Assembly: GCA_028673005.1 (NCBI GenBank)
Contig: CM054115.1
Span: 193,820,370-193,884,369 of the forward strand
Origin: Tanypteryx hageni
Taxonomy: Eukaryota > Arthropoda > Insecta > Odonata > Petaluridae
Length of the DNA: 64,000 nt
Reading direction: 5' to 3'
Every line of letters starts with the position of its first letter. Position 1 is the first letter of the stretch. Shown here in pieces: positions 43,701 through 49,700 of this stretch. The notes under the pieces were generated by a model. The model saw nothing but the letters and a program-made list of their open reading frames with translations. It was not told the DNA's origin and did not search any database. The position numbers and the translations under genes are program-made.

Positions 43701-46700
43701 AGTATATTGTAAGTAACAAACCTATTCGCTCTGTCCTACCGTCAATATCCCAAATTTAATCATCGTGTTCATGCTTTCAGTAGTATGTGATAATTACAAT
43801 TATCTATGATACCCTCAATCACAGCGCATGATGCAATTAGTGTATTGGATAGAGTAAAATCTTACATATTACTGGAAGAATATATTGGTGAGATGTTTTC
43901 ATAATATGAATAATATTGAAAATTAAAATAAGTTAGTTGATGTTAATTCGATTAAAGAAAAATGAAAAGTATATTTCCATAACTCGAATTTTCTATAACT
44001 TGAATAATTTGAGATTTGATTTATAGAAGTTTCACTATATATATACAAATATTTAAAAATATATTTCCATAACTTGAGTTTTCTAATACTCTAATAATTT
44101 TTACTTTCCCTTGAGATTCGAGTTATAGAAGTTCGTTATGACACTAATTTCCATTAAAATTACGAGTATTAAATCAATGCAATTGTAGCTTATAATATCA
44201 GATCCTTTTAAAAGCATTGATGTCATTGCCATAGTATTTAAAGATTTCCATTGTTGAAAAGATTAAAAATTTACATTTTTTTCTGATTACCGTAAATACC
44301 CGCATATAATGCACTTTTTTTCGAAATATTTCAGTTAAAAATTAGGATGCGTGTTATGCGAGGGTACATAATCTTCCTATTTTCATTTGACCCCACATTT
44401 CCACAATTTTGGCACATTAATTACTGCCCGGGTATCCTCATAATTTTATTGGTGATTTTTATGAAAAGTAAGATAGATATTAGTTAAAATTTATTAACTA
44501 ATTCTATAAACACATTAATTAGATATAAAAAGAATTAATTCAGTATTTATTCATTTTAATGATGCCAGATTTGCATTCTTGTTTTCTTTTATTATATAAG
44601 ATGTAATACCGTTATTCCCAAAACAACTGATTAAATAATGTTTTTATTAGAACGTTTTATTACTAATAGTTCAAGAAATACATGATAATTTCTGATCAAA
44701 TGCAAGAAAACTTTAAATGGACAAAATTAAATCTGGCAACAAGTCTACTAAGGGACATTTAAATCCGGCTTTAAAGGTAAAAATATATTATTTACAAATT
44801 TTATGCTTTATTTAAATCCACAAAAAACTCAGAAAAATCAAGAGAAAACTTCTCAAGTTATGAATTTTTAAATATTTTCACACAAATTCGCAATGCAATC
44901 GTGAAAATTGAAAAACCTCATCCGACCGTGTGGGTGAGATTTAATTAATCTCTTCTGGGATTGAGGGGTTAAACACTCCTCCGTTCCAGTCCTTGATTTG
45001 TACCACAGCAGGCAACAAGATTCTTCCACAGAATTGTTTTGACAAACAAGACTTGAGGTGTTATGTTGATAGGGTTGCATAAGATACAGGATAGGATCAT
45101 CAGATAAGCATTACAACACTATTTACATTAGTAATGTGAAACTTTTTTACGTGACGGGCCACTTTCATTGTTTCAATTGCTTTGGTGGGGATAATAAGAA
45201 ATCCTTTGGAGGGCTAGATGAGAGTTTAGATCAAAATTGGCTTAAGATATTGTTATAATAAGAGCAAAGAGAAAGTCGAAACAACTGTAAGCATTGAAAC
45301 TATAGGTTTTAGTATCATAATTTTAACAAAAAATATAAAACTGCCTGTATTAAATATCAAGGATCACTTTTCATTAAAGCTTTACAGGTCACCGAAAATG
45401 ATCTACAGGGTTAAACATAGCCTGCATTTAGTGGGTTGCAGACTCATGTTCTACATGAACTTAAAATTAATGAATATTTAGCACACAGACCAAGCAGAAT
45501 AAAATAAAAACATAAGAATGGCTGCAGCCTAATATTTCCTTATAAAAATCACTCTGTTAATAATGGCTGCAAGTCAGAAATTATACGAAAACCTTATTTT
45601 CAAAATTAAAATCATTTAAAATATAATGATAAATCAGAGAAATGGAAGAACACAACATATTGATCCACATCCACATTGTTTTTCCATTTCCATGATTTAT
45701 AATTATGGAATCATTCCACAAAGTTACGCTTAAGACTATCAATTTCATTCAAATATAATGTTTTAATAAATATCATTTATAAGAAAATTTAGAGTACTGA
45801 CATGCAAAGAAATTATTAATATCAAACACAAATGGGAACATGGGGTATCTCTTACCTCCTCCCTTCCAGAAACATCTAAGCTCTCAAGGAGAGGCAATGC
45901 GTCTGGATTGGACAGAATTTCTCCTGCCAACCTTCTGATGGGACCTCCGACTGATGCATTGTTCTCGCCTCCTGCACCATTGGCTCCTCCAAGTGGCTGC
46001 CTCCCATTGGCTGCAGCTGCAGCTGCTGCCGCCGCTGCAGCAGCCGCTGCAAACACTTCAAAAGGGTGATTGTCTTGTTCATCAGAGAGGTCGAGGTGAC
46101 GTAACTGATGAAGTTCGGAGATGACTATAGCAGCGCCACCTGGATTGCATACCTATGCAAAAAATGAAATTTTTAGGTCTTCATTTGATTAGATGGCAAA
46201 TATAAGACAGAAAGGACACTAAGGTGAAAACTGAAATTTAAAATATTTTAAAATCAATTCCTAACCCGTGCAATTCAAAATTTTTTTTAGAGATAAACAG
46301 TCAAACATATCAAGTTTGTGGAAAATTAATTCTCTCCAGGGACTTGATATATCATACAAATGTCTGATGGTTTATGTCTCCCGACAACAACAGGGACCAA
46401 ACACACACATGCAATCCTTTAAAAAATAAAGGAAGTTATTCCAAATATGCATTTCTAGAGCAAAGCTCTTATCATCAGTAGATGACAAACAATGGAGTAA
46501 AATGAAAAATAACCTTTCAAGGTCAGTGCACTCTAACATTATACATAATAACATGTCTATGCAAAACAAACTAAATACTGGAGTCAAACTGTCACTAGAT
46601 TAAATGACAATCAAATAAAACGAAAAATAATCATTATCGTCAGTGACTTACTTCAAAACATCATTTCATAGGGAATATTTTTATATAGGCCATATTTACT

Positions 46701-49700
46701 CACATAAGCTGTATTTTTTTCAAACTTTTTTACTTTAAGATTGACAACGCGGCTAATGCGCAAGGGAAAAAATCGGAGAAGTTCCATAGTCTGTTGGATG
46801 CCAAGCCATCACCACAGTATGGATAATTCCATCAGGAGAGACACTTTTGTGGTGCTTTCAGAATGGAATCTTTTTTATTTCTCATGGTATTAGGCATGTA
46901 GCATGTTTGAATAATAAACTGCACGTCCTATGATGTATGCATGTCTTTCAACTGTATTGTCCTTTGTATCCCATGATATATATAATATTTATAAATATTT
47001 ACGTATATTTAAGGTATTTAATTGTAATTTTAGTTTGCCATAATGTTTTAGATCTAATTGTAATTTCTGTGGTGTGACTTATATTCAGGGCCTTTTCTTT
47101 CTCTAGATTCAGCCTCAAAAAACAAGAGTACAGCTAATATGTGAGCAAATACAGAATCTCTTACAAACAATAAGTTTCAGATTTCATAAAAACAAACATA
47201 CACGTAAGTTATACATTGCAAGGGAATGAAGTGTCCCCTTGCGGCGCCGAAGGGGAGAGACATCATTGACCAGCGTGCTAGAAATGTCTAAGCTCTCGAG
47301 GAAAGGAAGATCTTCACAAACAACTTCCAAACCGTGACGATTAAATTCTGTTCCAGACACATCTAGATAAAAAAGAAGATGCTTTAAAATTCAAGTTTTA
47401 ATTAATATAACATACCAATATAAAGGTATAAATCACTCCTTCAGCCATAAAATTTATTGGAAGGGCCAATGCATTTCACCCACTATGTGGGCATCCTCAG
47501 GGCAAACCTGCTTCGACAGTGACAAGAGGCCTCGTGTCACTGCCGAAGCAGGTTCGGCCTGAGGATGCCCACATAGTGGGTGAAATGCATTGGCCCTTCC
47601 AATAAATTTTATGGCTGAAGGAGTGATTTATACCTTTAGTTAGTAGCCATAAGAACCAAGCCTCCAATCAACATACCAATATATTTAAAACTTTAATGGA
47701 ATATTATTAGTTTTGTAATTACGCCCAGAAATTTAAGCTGGAGGTATTGTAGTCATCAAGGGCATTTTTCAACATTAATATTACATAAACATTTCAGAAT
47801 TGACTTTTCAGGAATTTTAAATATTAATTATTCTTCACAAGCCTTCAGTTAAAGAATAAAACATTACCAATCTGATGCTTTCTTTAATTTTGCCAATGCC
47901 AAAGATATCAAAACAATAGCAATAATAAAGAAAAAAATGATTGCAGATAAAAAGAGACTGCAAAACAAAAAGATATTCTCACCAAGATGCCGCAAATGTC
48001 TCAGCCGGGAGAGGGAGACAACAACACAGCAACGACTTGCAGGTGATGTTCCAGGAGACGAAAGGAACTGCTCGGTAGCTATTGAGCACTCGCGAACCAT
48101 CGCAGCTCGGCATGCTGAATCAGAAGGCGGAGGAGATCCATCGGCAAAAGGTGTCCGGGACACCCCTAATGATCGAAGGTTATGTACAGACCACTCCCCA
48201 AGAGCTGACACTACATCTGACACAGTTGCTGATCGTAAGCCTGTTGCCTCCAAGTGTACAATCTGCAAGGATATGAATAAAATGATTCCATTTTGTCATT
48301 CTACTTCAATTAGGTATACATTTAAATGTGAACAAGGAGTTAAATCTTAAAGAGAATATGGATTTTGTAAATTTTAAAAAGCATAATCAATAAACTTCTG
48401 GATAAACTGACAGGAGCATACCTTGTGGTTTCGTAAGAAACGGAGTCCACGGGCTGTGATCCCTGGCGGTGCATTCCTCATTCGCACTGTCCTAAGCCTC
48501 GTTTGCCTCCCAGAGAAAAGAGAAAGGGTTTCGTCAGTTAGCCTGCCTCGCTCACACAGCCCTGATAGTAGTCTTTCTGAGATTTCAGATGGGAGAAAGG
48601 CATCTCGATCACGGAACACAAGACGAGGCTTTGATGGAAGTCTAGGAGGATGAGATGACACGCTTGAGAGGGCAGCAGCTCTTCTGTGAATAGGATAATC
48701 ACATCCTGTTTCAGTAAGTTGCCACATAGTTGGTGAATTTTAATTTAGTGTAAGAGAACATCATTCGTTCAATTTTACTAACATTTCTCCTGCTCCAAAT
48801 CTCTCGATAACAACACCCCATTGTGCTAGATTTTACAAGGCAAAGAACTATTTACTTGCATTGACAATATTAATAAGGAGTTAATAAATCAGAATAGCAA
48901 TAATACTTAACAACTTAAAAAGAACTTATTGATTAAAAATAGCCACCATTCACAACATAAAAGATTTGATAAAAATTAAAATGTTACATTGGTGTGCAAT
49001 TAAATTCTTCAACATTTCAATGAATGCAATCAACTATCAATCAGTGAGAGCGGAAACTTTTCCTGAAAGTACATACACCTGTACATATAACTCATAGATC
49101 ATCCATTAAACTAAATTATTACAAAAAATGTCAACTATTATTTATCCGGTCAATAATGGCAAGGAAATATTTAATCCTAGTGTCTACTAAAAAGTAACAA
49201 ATATCCAGATCAGGGCGATATGAAAAATGTATATATGGAGAGAAATAATGAGTAAATTGCACGGAAAAAGCTACACAACCATTTAAGTCTAAGATCATAT
49301 GAAACCATTAGATTAAAACTATTCCAATTAGAGTAAAATATAAATGTGAAATAAAAAACTTCATACTAAAAATAGAGACTTGGAACCTTGATTTCAACTC
49401 AATCAAATGAAAACTGCTTTTCATACACACTACTTGTTAGATTTGTTGTGCAAAAACAACCGAATAGGAATAAGAAATTACTACAGGACAAATTTAAACT
49501 AATTTTATATAACACAAAACATGTTAACAGTTGAATCGCAAACATGAACAAAATTTGTTTTAAGATGCTAGTTTAAACGCTAGCACAAACCTTGCTACTC
49601 TAAAAGTTCCATAGGCTGCTTCGGATGGGAATCCCATCCCAAGACCGATCCTTGCAATAGCAGTTCCAGCTTCTGCATTGTCACCCTCTTCCCTATCTTG

